Assembly: GCA_013115135.1 (NCBI GenBank)
Contig: JABANP010000083.1
Coordinates: 62,001 to 126,000 of the forward strand
DNA: 64,000 nt
Source: Perkinsus olseni
Lineage: Eukaryota > Perkinsozoa > Perkinsida > Perkinsidae
Direction of reading: 5' to 3'
In this document: one piece after another, positions 1-11,195 of the stretch
Layout: the number at the start of each line of letters is the position of its first letter
How positions within the stretch are numbered: position 1 is the stretch's first letter
The notes under the pieces: model-generated
Database searches by the model: none
Seen by the model: the letters and a program-made list of their open reading frames with translations, nothing else
Told to the model about the DNA's origin: nothing
Translations under genes and position numbers: made by a program

Positions 1-42
1 ATGCATTATATATACAGGGTGTTCCCATTCGAATCGAATTTC

Positions 43-81
43 AGTGATTCGCATATCGAATGATTCGATATGCGAATCACT
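43..81. repeat. Perfect palindrome, 19-bp arms, 1-base centre
   Basis: Bases 43-61 are the exact reverse complement of 63-81, with one unpaired G at 62. The flanking bases (42 and 82) do not pair, so the arm ends sharply. It is one of the longer members of the window-wide palindrome class described in the findings. Confidence 0.95.
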
Positions 82-778
82 AAAATTAGTCTAATTCAGC
101 ACATACTACGTGTTTGAGCTGAAACTTGAGTATGATATGCACTAATATATTTATTATTAAGTTTTTTGATATCAGCTAACCGATCGACCGTTTCACTCAC
201 CTGAAGACGCGAAGGTAGCCGTGCCAATTCGTTATACTTCGTTATAATTCGTTTCGCCACACACCGTATGTGTGTCACACATGGTGTGAGATGATTTATA
301 TATGCTTCATATGATGCTTCATTCATGTACAGCCTACGAGTCTCGCAAGAACTTCGCAGAGTACGTCCTTCGGAAGCTTGCCTAGGGTGCTTGTTCGAGT
401 TTCTACTGCTGAGCTTATATGAGAAATACGGGAGATTGCGAGAGAACAGAGGAGAGATTATACACCGCAGGTGCGGATTCGGTTAAATCTCTTCCTCACT
501 CTGGGTCCATGGTTCCTGTGGAGCTGCTCGTATTCGTATTAGTAACTGGCCCTGAGCTTCGAATTTCGGCACATTCAGGACCCACACACGTTTCTCAACT
601 TGACTACGGCTCTTTTCGGGTGCGCAGACCTCCTGCTCTCGGGACCCGAGGGCAACGGGCCGTTGCTGATGAGAAGAAGGACGACAGTCCGACAACTCCA
701 CCAGGTGACTCACTGCAGCCACAATGTGGATTTCACACTGAGCTGTGTTATTGGATAGTGCTCATGCTTCACTGACCA

Positions 779-825
779 TTCCCGTGCAGCCGTCCCTGGA
801 ATTTCCAGGGACGGCTGCACGGGAA
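779..825. repeat. Perfect palindrome, 23-bp arms, 1-base centre
   Basis: Bases 779-801 are the exact reverse complement of 803-825, with a single T at 802. It is GC-rich in the stem and unrelated in sequence to the equally long palindrome at 62194-62240. A 47-nt hairpin could also act as a transcript end, but nothing nearby requires one. Confidence 0.95.
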
Positions 826-1127
826 AGCCAGGCTGGAAAGCCTCTCGGAAGTCTCGGAGGCGGGTAACCTGAAGGGAGACGGCGGAGCTCAGTCGATATG
901 GCTGAGAAGACTCTTGGTAAGCCAGGTCGGGGTCATGTTGGTAATGAAGCTGCGGAGAGTCAAAAGATTCCCACGACCATCCCTCTGCCGCCTACCGCTA
1001 AACTTTGCCTCGTTGGGAATACTTCCCTGAGTTGATGGCCGTATCTCAGGTGAGGAGTTCTCCCTGATGAAGAAGCCAGTAATGGATAGTGAGCACTTGA
1101 AAGAGGAACAAAAGCGTGGAAGGTATA

Positions 1128-1199
1128 TTCCGAGGCCGGGTATTGAACTCGAGTCTCCTGCGTGACAGGCAGGAATACTCGCCAATATACTACCGCGGA
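1128..1199 (-). tRNA. tRNA-Asp (anticodon GTC)
   Basis: On the minus strand the cloverleaf reads in order: a 7-bp acceptor stem with one mismatch (5 against 68), a D-arm beginning TAGTATATTGG, an anticodon loop CTGTCAC giving GTC, and a T-arm with loop TTCAATA. The T-stem has one mismatch. The D-arm and anticodon arm match the usual eukaryotic tRNA-Asp pattern. No CCA is encoded. The two mismatches leave open that this is a decaying copy. Confidence 0.75.
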
Positions 1200-2251
1200 A
1201 CTGATAATTTTTTCCTTCTCCGAACCTGCTCTGATCTTGATGTCTAATGTTGTAGGCCTTGCTCTAGAGAAGGCAGTCTTCGAAGCAGAAAGAAGTGACT
1301 CGGATATTGCTCTGACCGGTGACGTAAATCACAATCCATCTCCATGATGTCTCGAAAGTTTCGAGTCGAAACCCATTAACAGTAAGAACATAAGAATTTC
1401 TTATGTTTGGAGCAGCTGAAGCTCAGCTGCTGAGCTCGTCCAATTCATCTATGCCACAACCCCGGCCCGGGGTAAACACAAAACCTGAAAGAACTGCCAG
1501 CTCCCAGTGGGAAGGACTGCGCAGAATTCAGCCACGACTTGAAGGCGTCGCCTTCGAAATTTATCGGCTTGGTGGCAGCAACTGGTGGCTATAGTATAGC
1601 CGCTATACGGAGTTCACTTCTTTCCAGGAAGACGAGCCCGTTGTTGGGTGATGGTCCGCAGAGGGGCGAGGGACGTGGTGGCTGATATGTACATCGGACC
1701 CACTACAGGGATGATCTCCTACACGGAAACCGAACCTACTAGGTTCAACCTAGTGGGGGGCGCCGTTTTGGGAGCCGCCTAAGGCTGGTGTCGCCCTAGG
1801 ATCTAGGACCTACGGACCGCAGGTCCTGCATCCAAGGGCGACTCACTAGGACTCTGCCCTTTAACACGGGGGAGGCTATCTAGTGCTGTCGTGAAATCTT
1901 CGCTGTGCGCATCAGCTATCTTTCTGTAGACACCGTCTGGAACCAGAACAAGAATGTGAGGGTGCAATTCAAAAGAGCTTAGTGGAAGACAGTGATGTGC
2001 CGGGGAAAAGGGGACCCTAGAACAAGAGATTGAAGAGATTGAATCTAAGAGATCGGAGTTAGTATGGATGCTGGCAACACAAGATACTTTGAGCCAGGCT
2101 CAAAGATGTGTTACACGCTCACATTAACGCAAAGATACGATAGTAACGAGAGCAAGTTCCGTTGAGCTATCTAGCTGATGCTGCGGTCCGAGAGGAGTTC
2201 AACCACGGACGCCCGGCTGCTCTGAAGGTAGGCTGCCAGCCAACTCGGCTA

Positions 2252-3150
2252 GGGGTGCAGGGTGTGCCATTTTTCCGGAAACGCGAAAATATTTCCTTTC
2301 CGGAAATTTCCACTGGAAATATCTGGAAATGAGCGGAAATGATGGAAACACTAAATTTTTGCGCACGCCCTTGCGGGCGCGCAAAATTGTTGACCAATCC
2401 TTGGTCACTTGCTTTCTTGCGCCATTTCGCAACGCACTAAAGGACGGAAACATTATGGAATTACCTCCCCAATGATCGCTTACCGCACCTTCTACCTGTT
2501 GAACACCAGTCATGGCACATGGTAGAGCACCTGGGCCAGGTGACCTGGGCAATGCCCAGTGGGCATCGGGAGAATGTTGATCAATCCTTGGTCACTTGCT
2601 CTCTTGCTTCATTCCTCAGCGTACTCGAGCATGTGAATACGTAAGTAATTGTAAGTGAGTCTTTACTTAAGTTTACTTAAGTAATTGTAAGTTTGCTGGA
2701 CTCCCGAGTCCCTTCGACTCGGCCCATCGACTCAGTCGGTGCGCCAGAAGTCAACGCATAGGCCCAAAGGCCTAAGACTCTTCGGAGCTGAAGACTTATT
2801 GCCCGCCACCAAATGATAGCGCCCACGAAGAAAATAAGTGCCAGTTTTGGCGGAGTTGCGCGTAGACGTAGATCATCCATGGTGGATGACTTACGGCAGA
2901 TCTTCGTCCAGTCCTATCAGGAGTTTTATATTATAAACCACGGAAAAAACAGATTTCATGCGAAAATCGGCAAAAATGGCCGAAAGTGACGTAAATTTTC
3001 TTCGCTTGCGCGAAGGAATGACCCTTCTTCGTGCATACATGTTTCCGGAAATTTCCACGCCGTATATTTCCATCGGAAATTTTCGGAAATTTCCGGAAAG
3101 AAAAATCGCACAAAATGGAAACAGCACACCCTGTAGGGGTGGTCCATGAT
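2252..3150. repeat. Inverted pair of GGAAAT-rich dispersed repeats
   Basis: Two stretches rich in TTTCCGGAAA and GGAAATTTCC words lie about 700 bp apart in opposite orientation: 2252-2360 and 3040-3150. Each has the shared boundary motif CAGGGTGTGC next to TTTCC words, read on the plus strand at the first copy and the minus strand at the second. This supports two diverged copies of one dispersed element rather than simple low complexity. The DNA between them is not part of either copy. Confidence 0.5.
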
Positions 3151-3287
3151 GCTCTGGTAGTCCCTGCTTGATATCGACCAGAGATGGATTTGCATGAGAT
3201 ACTATCGTGAGACACGACCGGATGGGCTCTATTGACAAGATCGGGGAGAAGATCAAAGTCAGTGACTGACCTAAGGTCAGTGACCTT

Positions 3288-3329
3288 GCATCCACGCCTG
3301 TAGCAGGATCCTGCTACAGGCGTGGATGC
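3288..3329. repeat. Perfect 42-bp palindrome without spacer
   Basis: Bases 3288-3308 are the exact reverse complement of 3309-3329 with no unpaired base. It is the only long palindrome I saw in the window with an even centre. An imperfect hairpin (about 3259-3283) lies directly upstream. Confidence 0.9.
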
Positions 3330-3438
3330 GCAGGAACTACTCTTTCGTTCTCGACAGGAGTACTAGCCTGATTGAGACGACTTACTGGAGTATCATCTCG
3401 ACCCGGAGGACCTCCGTTAGAGCAAGACATCTAAACGC

Positions 3439-3510
3439 GGGCTGAGTCGAGAACCGAACTCAAGATCTCTCGCTCCCAAAGCGAGAATCATACCACTAGA
3501 CCACACAGCC
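3439..3510 (-). tRNA. tRNA-Pro (anticodon TGG)
   Basis: On the minus strand the D-arm (TGGTCTAGTGGTATGATTC) and the anticodon arm with loop TTTGGGA match the very conserved eukaryotic tRNA-Pro sequence, giving anticodon TGG. The T-arm loop is TTCGGTT with a five-pair stem including one G-T pair. The acceptor has one mismatch (T6-T67). No CCA is encoded. It lies about 130 bp from a tRNA-Val on the same strand. Confidence 0.85.
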
Positions 3511-3639
3511 TCGAAAGACATGTCGTAGAGGAAGCTAGCGCGCTTCTGTGTCTGTCGCTAGGAGCCGCGGGCCTCCGAAGACGCGGTAGCAACTTCAACG
3601 CGACTGATGATCTAGCACACATATCGAACGATGCTGCAA

Positions 3640-3713
3640 TACTGGAACCGAGAATCGAACTCGGGACCTACTGCGTGTTAGGCAGTCGTCATAACCAACT
3701 AGACCATTCCAGC
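3640..3713 (-). tRNA. tRNA-Val (anticodon AAC)
   Basis: A complete cloverleaf on the minus strand: seven acceptor pairs (one G-T at 1-72), D-arm GTCTAGTTGGTTATGAC, anticodon loop CTAACAC giving AAC, and T-loop TTCGATT in a perfect five-pair stem. The discriminator is A and no CCA is encoded. A 5'-truncated, almost identical copy occurs at 51982-52034. Confidence 0.92.
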
Positions 3714-4302
3714 AAGCTGAAAAGGCTTGCGCTAAGCGCGCAAGCTTCCTCCTCTACATGGACGGGTCCGACCCGGAAGATAGGCACGGGCTGCTAGTTC
3801 TAGCGAAATTGGTCTATCCCAAGCATTAGATGCTATTCCAAGCAGGCGCTGTTAAGTCAAGCACGCCTTGCTAGTTCAAGCGGTGCACATTGCTTGGGAT
3901 AACAACAGTGTTCTACAGTACTATGAGCCCCTGATAACAATAAAGGTTCAACGACGAAAATCGAGCACTTTAGTCAAAGCTCAACTACCGGGTAGTTGCA
4001 GGGTAGTTACTACCCTGCTGTTACACAAAAACGGCTACAACCACCGACATAACAACCCGCACCCCGGAGTCAACTCGGAGCCCTACATATCGTGGAAACA
4101 ACTTAAACATACACCATGAAACAATGGTACTCGCGGGGTATCTTTCGGGCTGGAAATTTCGGCCTGCTACTTATTACCAAGATCTTACAAGCTACAATGC
4201 CTTTCACACATCTTCCAAATTACATTGCCTGCAGACTCCGGTTCCTGCATATCCCCAAATCACCAGTTCTTGGCGCCAAATTAACCTAACAGCATCTTCA
4301 TC
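3714..4302. other. Intergenic between tRNA-Val and the transposase end
   Basis: No gene seen. It includes a run of near repeats of the word pair CAAGC and TTCAAG around 3780-3890. It ends at the stop codon of the MULE-type transposase, which is read from the opposite strand. Confidence 0.5.
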
Positions 4303-7300
4303 CTATGCAAGATGTCTTTCCAAAGAAAATCTCTCTTGAGCTTGGGCACTACTTTCCTCTTCCGCTGAACTACCGCTCGCTTTCTCTCCATCCTGCCAAT
4401 CAGCGCTCGGAATAGACACATTCCCAATTAGCGTCAGTGAACAGCTCGAGCTCGATGAGTTCCGCCCATCTCTTCTATCATCCGCCAGTATTTCGGACCC
4501 AACTTCTGTGTCTCCTCCTTGCCATTCACTGTCGTTCACAGCAGCCGGGAGGCCTGAACCATTTAGTTACGGTCTTCAAATTTTATCATCAACAAGCACA
4601 TCTATCAGTCTCGAGTATCTCCCTTTAAGAATTTACGGTGCTACCTTCTAATAGTGATTCCCCATTATTCACATCGCTTCTATCCAGATTGGCTTCGTCG
4701 GACGACCCCGAGTGTACTCGCCCTGAAAATGAGGCATGTCACGTCAGACATGCCCGCGACCCAACCTTCGACGAAGTTCCATCGCACTACGAATATCGAG
4801 GGTAATGATGTGATGAATAGTAGCACAGCAAGCTCAGGAAGTCGATCAAGGTACACTTACGTCCCACTCCAATGCTGGATTCCGAATTAATCCCATCACT
4901 GTCTCCTACATAGTCTCGGCGTCTATTCTGGTCACGGCGAACAGAAACAGGAACTGCAAAACGATAATCTGGCACCAAGTGCTACTCAAATCCGGGCTAC
5001 CTGGACGGGGCGCTGAAGCAGCCGAGTGGTACCGACCCAAAGCACCAACTCTACGCCTCGTCGGACGTCCTCTACGTACAGTGGGAAGTCCCCGGTTTTC
5101 TGGATGATACCTGATGTCCCAGAAGAAGGAATGAATTTCATTCAATGAAACATGGACGATGTATAGAGCCTCGATAACTGACTGTGAGTCACTTACGGAT
5201 CCTGAGTGCCAGTGAGCACTTCCACTGCGTACCCATGTGAACACGTTCCCCAGTCACGTGAGCTTTTGCAAGTACACGACACTGTTGGCGCCTCACCGCT
5301 GAGGCTGTGATCACCATGGGGTGCTTCGAGGGTGATAAGATTGAAGCTGAAGTAGGTGCGCATCAAAAATTCCAGCGTAGCGGCGTTATCTAAAAAATGA
5401 CATTCGTCACGCTAACGAGCTGCATCCTCGTAGATGCAAGGCGCACTCATTAGCTTAGCTCACCGGTTGGGAAGTCATCCAGCAGAACTCCTCTGAGGAA
5501 CATTTCGATTGCACTATCGTCGTCAAGGTCGTCTGGTGCGCGGACTCCGCGCCGCGGAGGCTTTTGATGACGAAGAAGTTACTGCTCACGTTTTCCTCCA
5601 GTATTTCTTCCACCATGTCCGTCACCTGTTGAACATCCTGCAGAGTTCGACTTTATTTCTGAACCGCTGTACGTCACTACATCTATCACTGCATCAGTTG
5701 CCGCCAGGCTCGTTCCCCGAATACGCGCTGTCTCATTGTATCTTATACGATTTATCACCTCGGGCCTCTTAACGAAATGCTGTGGGCTGGATCCTTTCAA
5801 GGAGTTCACCATCTACAAGCAAATGCTCGAAATTACGAACATCACATGACTCCAGTTACTCCCCCATTCTACCTGTTTGATTCTAGCACCAAGGATGGGC
5901 ATGCGGAGACGGTTGCTGCCGAATATCCTGCATTGAGTTCGGTGGAACGCTTCGACTACATTATTCAACACCTGATACAACGGCTTTTCATTTTTGCAAA
6001 TTCGTAGTGCCATCTGACCTGGGCACAGCGGAGCCCTTCGGAAGTAAGGGCGATGTTTGGATAGCCGTAGCGTTCCACATCCAAAGTATTTCCGAGGTAG
6101 GCAGCGGCATCATCATCGATGAGCTGCACTTCTTCAATGAGGGCAGCAGAGATCATCTCGTACAGCTCGTCTGTGGGACAGGCATGGAGGAAGAACTTAT
6201 GCTGCTTCACCTACGGACATGACGGCGTGATCACAAAGCCGAAACACCTCTACTAATGATACTAATGTGCTTCTGGTTGAATTTCAGCCTACCAGATCGT
6301 ATGCCTCGCCGAGCCTTGTTTTGTTTTCCTTTATGTTTTTCGACAAGTGGAAGTAGCAGCGCCCTGATGTAAAAGTTCCCTCCGAGACGAGCTTCCATAC
6401 ACTTTACTTACCATTTCTGATTCCCGGTAGATAATCTTCGCAGGCACGTATCGCCCCCTGGTGGGCGTCATGGAGACACAGGTTGACTACATCGCTTAGC
6501 TGGCGCGTATCATTCGTCAGCAGCTTAACGAGCTTGTCAAGTTCGGCCAGGAGACCGTAATACGTCTCGTAGCACTCCTCGTCACAAAGGCCCATGAGGA
6601 ATGGAACAAACGTATGATGGGCCTCGTTACGACGATTATACCTTCGAGTAGCGAGCTCAGAATACGACTGATCGCTCTGATTCTCCACCTACCACACGCG
6701 GGTTGTTCCTATCCAAGCAACCTTAAGGCCACCACGGATAATCTTATTTTGTGCATCCATGTATAAGGGAAACCCAGACGGGCAACTCCTGATGAACCAG
6801 TAAAGTGAAGAGATCATACCTGAGATGGGTCTTCATAGGCACATCATTCAAACCCATGCTCCTTCTCACTGGCTCCTCCGACCATGCAGGAGAAGTGCTG
6901 ATCTCCCCAGACACCTCGATGATAAATATACTCTTCGGCTAGCTCTTGATCATCTTTGATCATGTCCACCATGGCTTGGTTCAGCTTGTTATCACCAAGA
7001 GCCTCCTCCAGCTGGTAATAGTTAGTAGTTGGCTGGGCCCCCGCAGCACGCCGTCGAGGCATCGATGACATGATTTCCTGTATCTGTTGTAAGCTAGGCT
7101 GGTGGTGAGACTTCTGTGCGCTGGAGACCCTCACCTTCACTCTATTGATTCGACCAGTGTCCGTGTAATAGCGATGCTGGGATACCATGGCATTGTAAAT
7201 CTGCGAGGCTGTTAATCCCAGGGATGCCTGTTCGAATACGAAACGGGTTATCTGCTTCGGGTGCTGCTGCCTATCTAAATCAATTGGCACTGTGCCATGC

Positions 7301-7577
7301 TCACCTGAAAATCTCAGTCATCCTTCGAACCGATAAACTACTACTCACCGTGCTGGTAAACTCTCACCGTAGTACCCTCCCAAACGAGCTTGTATTTCTT
7401 ACTGCAAGCCAAATGGTCAGCACAAAAATAGACTCCCTGATTTTCCCGCTTATACTGATTGTTAAGGGGAAAAGGGAGACGTAGACGGACCAGTGCCTCC
7501 TCAAACGCATCTTCCCTCTCAGGAGGCGCATCTTCCAGAGTGCTGAGTAGCGTCCAAGCAAGAGGTGCTGGCATCAC
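4303..7577 (-). CDS. MULE-type DDE transposase, 14 exons, intact frame
   Basis: The product would cut and move a Mutator-like DNA element, or it may be a host gene derived from one. Exons (minus): 7577-7349, 7304-6870, 6819-6693, 6641-6412, 6363-6293, 6210-6019, 5971-5873, 5812-5590, 5544-5464, 5389-5197, 5110-5001, 4953-4861, 4722-4645, 4553-4303. All introns are GT-AG, 44-138 nt; the joined length divides by three and gives about 803 aa. Visible domains: a zinc-binding FLYWCH/WRKY-like motif (C52, C58, H76, H79); catalytic candidates D243 (in MDAQNK), D322 (in CLHDAHQG) and E435 (in NNVVEAFHR); the family C-x2-H in RCYFHLSKNIK at 343-346; a SWIM finger (C601, C603, C612, H614); an AT-hook-like RRGRPTRRR; and a Ser/acidic tail. 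I inferred the exon joins from frame and homology. The exon 8/9 junction is the least certain. No terminal inverted repeats were found beside it. Confidence 0.85.
5111..5196 (-). repeat. Intron of the transposase with overlapping palindromes
   Basis: This is intron 10 of the MULE-type gene. Bases 5129-5143 and 5136-5150 are two overlapping one-base-centre palindromes with 7-bp arms, so the right arm of one serves as the left arm of the next. Confidence 0.75.
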
Positions 7578-7909
7578 ACTGAAGCAGAGTAGGAAACCGA
7601 ACTACGGGAAAGACACCTGATGAGTAGTTATCCTGTTGCGAGCAGCACTGGGCTACGCTCATGATTACCCAGGGTGATCTCGGTCCGTGAATCACGGACC
7701 GTGATTCACGGAGCGCATCAGAGTGCGCAGCTTTTGCACCAATGCATTGCGTTCTTGCGAGCTGAAAATTCCAACTTGGAATAGGTGATTCCAATGCACC
7801 ATTATTGACATGACAGACAAAACGCAGGCAAGAACCACATGAAACACCATGCTCGAAACGGAAGATGAAGTCAAATTACACATATGTCGAACGAAATACT
7901 ACGAGAACT
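7578..7909. other. Short intergenic spacer with hairpins
   Basis: This 332-bp stretch separates the start of the transposase from the end of the coiled-coil gene on the same strand. It holds a one-base-centre palindrome at 7681-7701 (10-bp arms) overlapped by another at 7699-7711. Any promoter of the transposase gene should lie here, but I recognise no specific element. Confidence 0.55.
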
Positions 7910-10505
7910 TCATTGCTCCGACTGCATTTCCGGTTGTTTTCCACCTTTCAAACCTTTAACCTCCGACCCGATCACTCCATAATCCGCAGTCCGTACCTGA
8001 CGGTGAGAAGTGAACCATCATAGATGAGTTCGTCTAGTCTACAGATACTCGATGATAGAGCGCAAACACTAGCTTACCTCAGCTCGCAGATTCAGAGTTT
8101 CCTGTCCGGGTCTCAAGCCTAGGACCGCTCCCTCAACCGGTCGCAAGATGCCCGAACGGATAAATTCCTTGCCATTGTAGAGGCTCACGTCCTCTTCGAC
8201 GGTGAATGTGCCGCCAATCATGACACCATATTTATTCGGATCACTGTTGCTCTGGATTACTCGAGCTTGTATTCTCGGTTTCGTAGTCTGAGAGAGATCA
8301 GTGGCTGACTCTTTTCAGTCGAGATAGCATCGTGAAATTATACGAGTATGCGGAAATTGGGTGAAAAATGCAACATGCATCCCCGGCAGATTACCCGCTT
8401 CGTAGATATACACTGCTTGTCTTGAAACGACCGCTTGCTACACGATGAGGACGAAGACGACGGCGGAGTTCGACCCTAAGAAAGTTAGAATGGCCCTCCG
8501 ACAAAATGACAGTCTGTCATTGACTGACATGAAGACGATCAGCTTCAGCTTGGACCAAGTGTGCAAAGACTACCTGCAATCGATTAGATCTCCTCCCAGG
8601 CGTGGGGGGTCCCGAATCGGGACTCCCGATACACCCGGCTTGGCTTTGGCCCCGGCCCTCGATTTCGGTCGAGGCTTCTGTTTGGCAGCGGCCTTGGCCG
8701 CTGCTCTAGCTTTTGGCTTGACGAGCAGAGACGCTGTGAGCGTCGACGCAGACGAGGGTTGCAAGGAGTCGACCTCGGTCTCAGAAGGCTGATCATTCAC
8801 GCTTTCTGGTGATTCGCCGATGGAATCTTGAATTCTGAGTGTAGCCTCCTGATATCACGAAAGATTGTAATACGGAAATTAGAGACATCGTGTTATCTGG
8901 ATGCACATTGTGAACACTCACACCGAAAAACCGTATGACTTGATCAATATGGTGAAAGCTTTCTCACAATCATCGTGGACGATTACAAACTCTCGATATG
9001 CATACTATGACTCTCACTAAGACTGTCTAAGTTGTCACGGTTTCTCACTGTTCACCCAGCAAACTACTACATGGGCCGCTTTCAAAGCCGCAATATGTGC
9101 GCTGAGCGCTTCAATCTGCAGATTTTGTGTATCCTGAAAGTCGGATATAAGCAACTCCTAAGGGAAAGTGCGGCACTTTAAGTGCCACGGCGAGTTACAT
9201 GGATTCTCCTCGCCTCAGCTAGTTCCTTCTTGGTGGTGTCTAACTCTCCTTGCGCCGCCGTAACCTGAGGGGGTTCCCATAGCAGATGCCCGAGAGTGAA
9301 GGTTTCAATGATCGCACTTCTGCAGACTTGAGATCCAGCATTCCGGTCTGCTGTGCAAGATCTGCCTTAGCCTGACGTAGGTCTTCAATCTCCCTCCGGA
9401 GTCCATGGAGCTGAGAGAGCCACCACAATGGTGGCACCACTCAAGCGATCCGAGTTGAAGAGTCAGCACCTCTTCTCCAAGGGCTTCAATGCGCCCTTCC
9501 GACTGCAACGCTTTCTCGTGAGCATCCCGAGCTGCTTTTTTCTGCGCCTCGGCATCCCGCTCCGCCTGCTGCCGAACGTGTATCTCCGACTTGTGAGCCT
9601 ATGGTCGACTGGGTTTGGAAGCATGATATATGCCTGACTTAGGCAGGCATATAGGCAGGCTGCCTACGTTCAAAGCCTGCGTCAACTCAGCCTGCATTTT
9701 CTCCTCGACGTCTCTAACTGTAGCCTCGGACTGCTTCATCCTAGCAATGGCTCGTTCTTTCTGCGATCTCTCGCTGTCACAAACCTACTTAGGACGTACG
9801 ATTCAACGGAACAGAAGTTTCGTAGGCGGGTACTACCCTCCGGGTAGTGTTGAGCACGCCAATTAGTAACCCATCGGATGGGTCCCATCCAGTTACCTCT
9901 TTCGCCTGAACGAGCTCCTTCTTCTCACGAATTAATTGTGCCTCGGCATCTTTGAGCTCACAACGCGTTTTCTCAAGCTTCTTACTCGTGAGGTCGAATC
10001 TAAAATCCACTCGCACACGCTGTGGCACTAGCGGCACTCACCGCGGTGAGTCTCACCTCATCAAGGTACATTCCAAATCAGCTGTTAACATAGCTACCCT
10101 TTCATAGGCATCGAAAGAACTCCCCTCATCAACATCATCGTCAACCAGCACCGCCTGAGAATCCAGGGGAGATCCCGTACAGTAATACTATGACTCGGAC
10201 ACCTGCACGTAGGTCTCAGTCTGAGGCTGTAAGTTCTGATAGGCTCTGAAATTTTCAGAGCCCTGCCCCGGATGGATGTCATACTCAATTTTGTTGGAAT
10301 TCCTGAGGAGATTGAAACATATCTCGTCCCAACAGTTACTTAATCATTACCCTGATAATTCTGTCTGTAGTTTCTGCAGCTTGTCTCTTGTAGCCTCATG
10401 GTCTTCTCTCTACAGGTTACATCGAAATAATGACACTTGCACGGCAGTCTCTCCTACTTGACGAGCAATCATGCGTTTGCGACGTTCTCCCCTCTTGTTG
10501 CCCAT
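7910..10505 (-). CDS. Multi-exon coiled-coil protein of unknown function
   Basis: I do not recognise the family. The start at 10505 opens with MGNKRGERRKRMIARQ. Exon pieces that read through cleanly between GT-AG sites include REDHEATRDKLQKLQTEL, AVLVDDDVDEGSSFDAYER, FDLTSKKLEKTRCELKDAEA, VCDSERSQKERAIARMKQ, LHGLRREIEDLRQAKADL and DTQNLQIEALSAHIAALKAA. The heptad-like Leu/Glu/Lys pattern over roughly 9080-10020 predicts a long coiled coil. Next comes an Ala/Lys/Pro-rich basic stretch (about 8580-8800) and a compact C-terminal part (GVMIGGTFTVEEDVSLYNG, about 8060-8290), with the stop at 7910-7912. One join near 9420-9450 is unresolved: a small inverted repeat sits where the coiled-coil frame changes. 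Several introns carry one-base-centre palindromes. A structural or scaffold role is inferred only from the coiled coil. Confidence 0.6.
9652..9890. repeat. Palindromes inside introns of the coiled-coil gene
   Basis: 9652-9666 (7-bp arms), 9869-9883 and 9876-9890 (7-bp arms, overlapping) are perfect inverted repeats around one base. The pair at 9869-9890 resembles a hairpin at 23025-23047: both read AACCC..C.GA.GGGTCCCATCC on the plus strand. Confidence 0.75.
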
Positions 10506-10704
10506 GGAACCGTGAAAGACTTAGTCTGCTTAATCCACAATCAGATCACTGGGAGTTCGGATTCACAGACTCAACGCAACACCACTGCTGCCACGCATAT
10601 GAGACATGCTGGGCGGAACAGTAGATATCGAAGTTCTCTAGTAGTAGAGCTGAGCTCATCATGCGCCTCTCACGAAGCTGAACCTGAATTGGAAAACACA
10701 AAGG
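10506..10704. other. Intergenic upstream of the coiled-coil gene
   Basis: Short spacer between the coiled-coil start codon and the tandem repeat. No gene or recognisable signal is seen. Confidence 0.4.
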
Positions 10705-11195
10705 CAAACTCTCGGTAAGCGCACGGTGAGCACAAGGCAATCTCCCGGTCATCCCGAGGGAAGCACAAGGCACACACGCTTCCTACTTCGAGGTCTATCT
10801 CGATCAGTATTGAGCAGAAACGAAAGTAGTGGGAGCCAGACTCTCGGTAAGCGCACGGTGAGCACAAGGCAATCTCCCGGCCATCCCGAGGGAAGCACAA
10901 GGCACACACGGTTCCTACACAAGGTCTATCTCGATCAGTATTGAGCAGAAACGAAAGTAGTGGGAGCCAGACTCTCGGTAAGCGCACGGTGAGCACAAGG
11001 CAATCTCCCGGTCATCCCGAGGGAAGCACAAGGCACACACGGTTCCTACACAAGGTCTATCTCGATCAGTATTGAGCAGAAGCGAAAGTAGTGGGAGCCA
11101 GACTCTCGGTAAGCGCACGGTGAGCACAAGGCAATCTCCCGGCCATCCCGAGGGAAGCACGAGGCACACACGCTTCCTACTTCGAGGTCTATCTC
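10705..11195. repeat. Tandem repeat, about 131-bp unit, nearly 4 copies
   Basis: The landmark CTCGGTAAGCGCACGGTGAG recurs at 10711, 10843, 10974 and 11105, a period of 131-132 bp. Units differ by only a few substitutions, for example TCATCCCG or CCATCCCG, and ACACGCTTCC or ACACGGTTCC. The last unit ends near 11195 at AGGTCTATCTC. ORFs through it on both strands are by-products of the period. Confidence 0.92.

Larger units (their letters stand above)
1..1127. other. Non-coding leader region with palindromes
   Basis: I see no supportable gene here; the ORFs are short and overlap on both strands. The region carries several perfect inverted repeats with a single central base: 43-81 (19-bp arms), 268-282 (7-bp arms, inside a longer imperfect hairpin 260-288), 652-666 (7-bp arms) and 779-825 (23-bp arms). 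It ends at a tRNA-Asp gene. Confidence 0.6.
1200..3438. other. Repeat-rich intergenic region
   Basis: No convincing gene. Contents: one-base-centre palindromes at 1587-1601 (core shared with 62242-62258), 1738-1754, 2528-2542 and 2545-2559; an even 42-bp palindrome at 3288-3329; a direct repeat (roughly 2388-2418 and 2577-2608, around the motif CAATCCTTGGTCACTTGCT); and two inverted copies of a GGAAAT-rich repeat near 2252-2360 and 3040-3150. Short ORFs through the GGAAAT repeats reflect its base pattern, not genes. Confidence 0.6.

Noticed and set aside
2199..3295. Phe/Ile-rich open frames of 76-134 codons
   Set aside because: Produced by the GGAAAT-rich repeats; no start context, splice pattern or family match.
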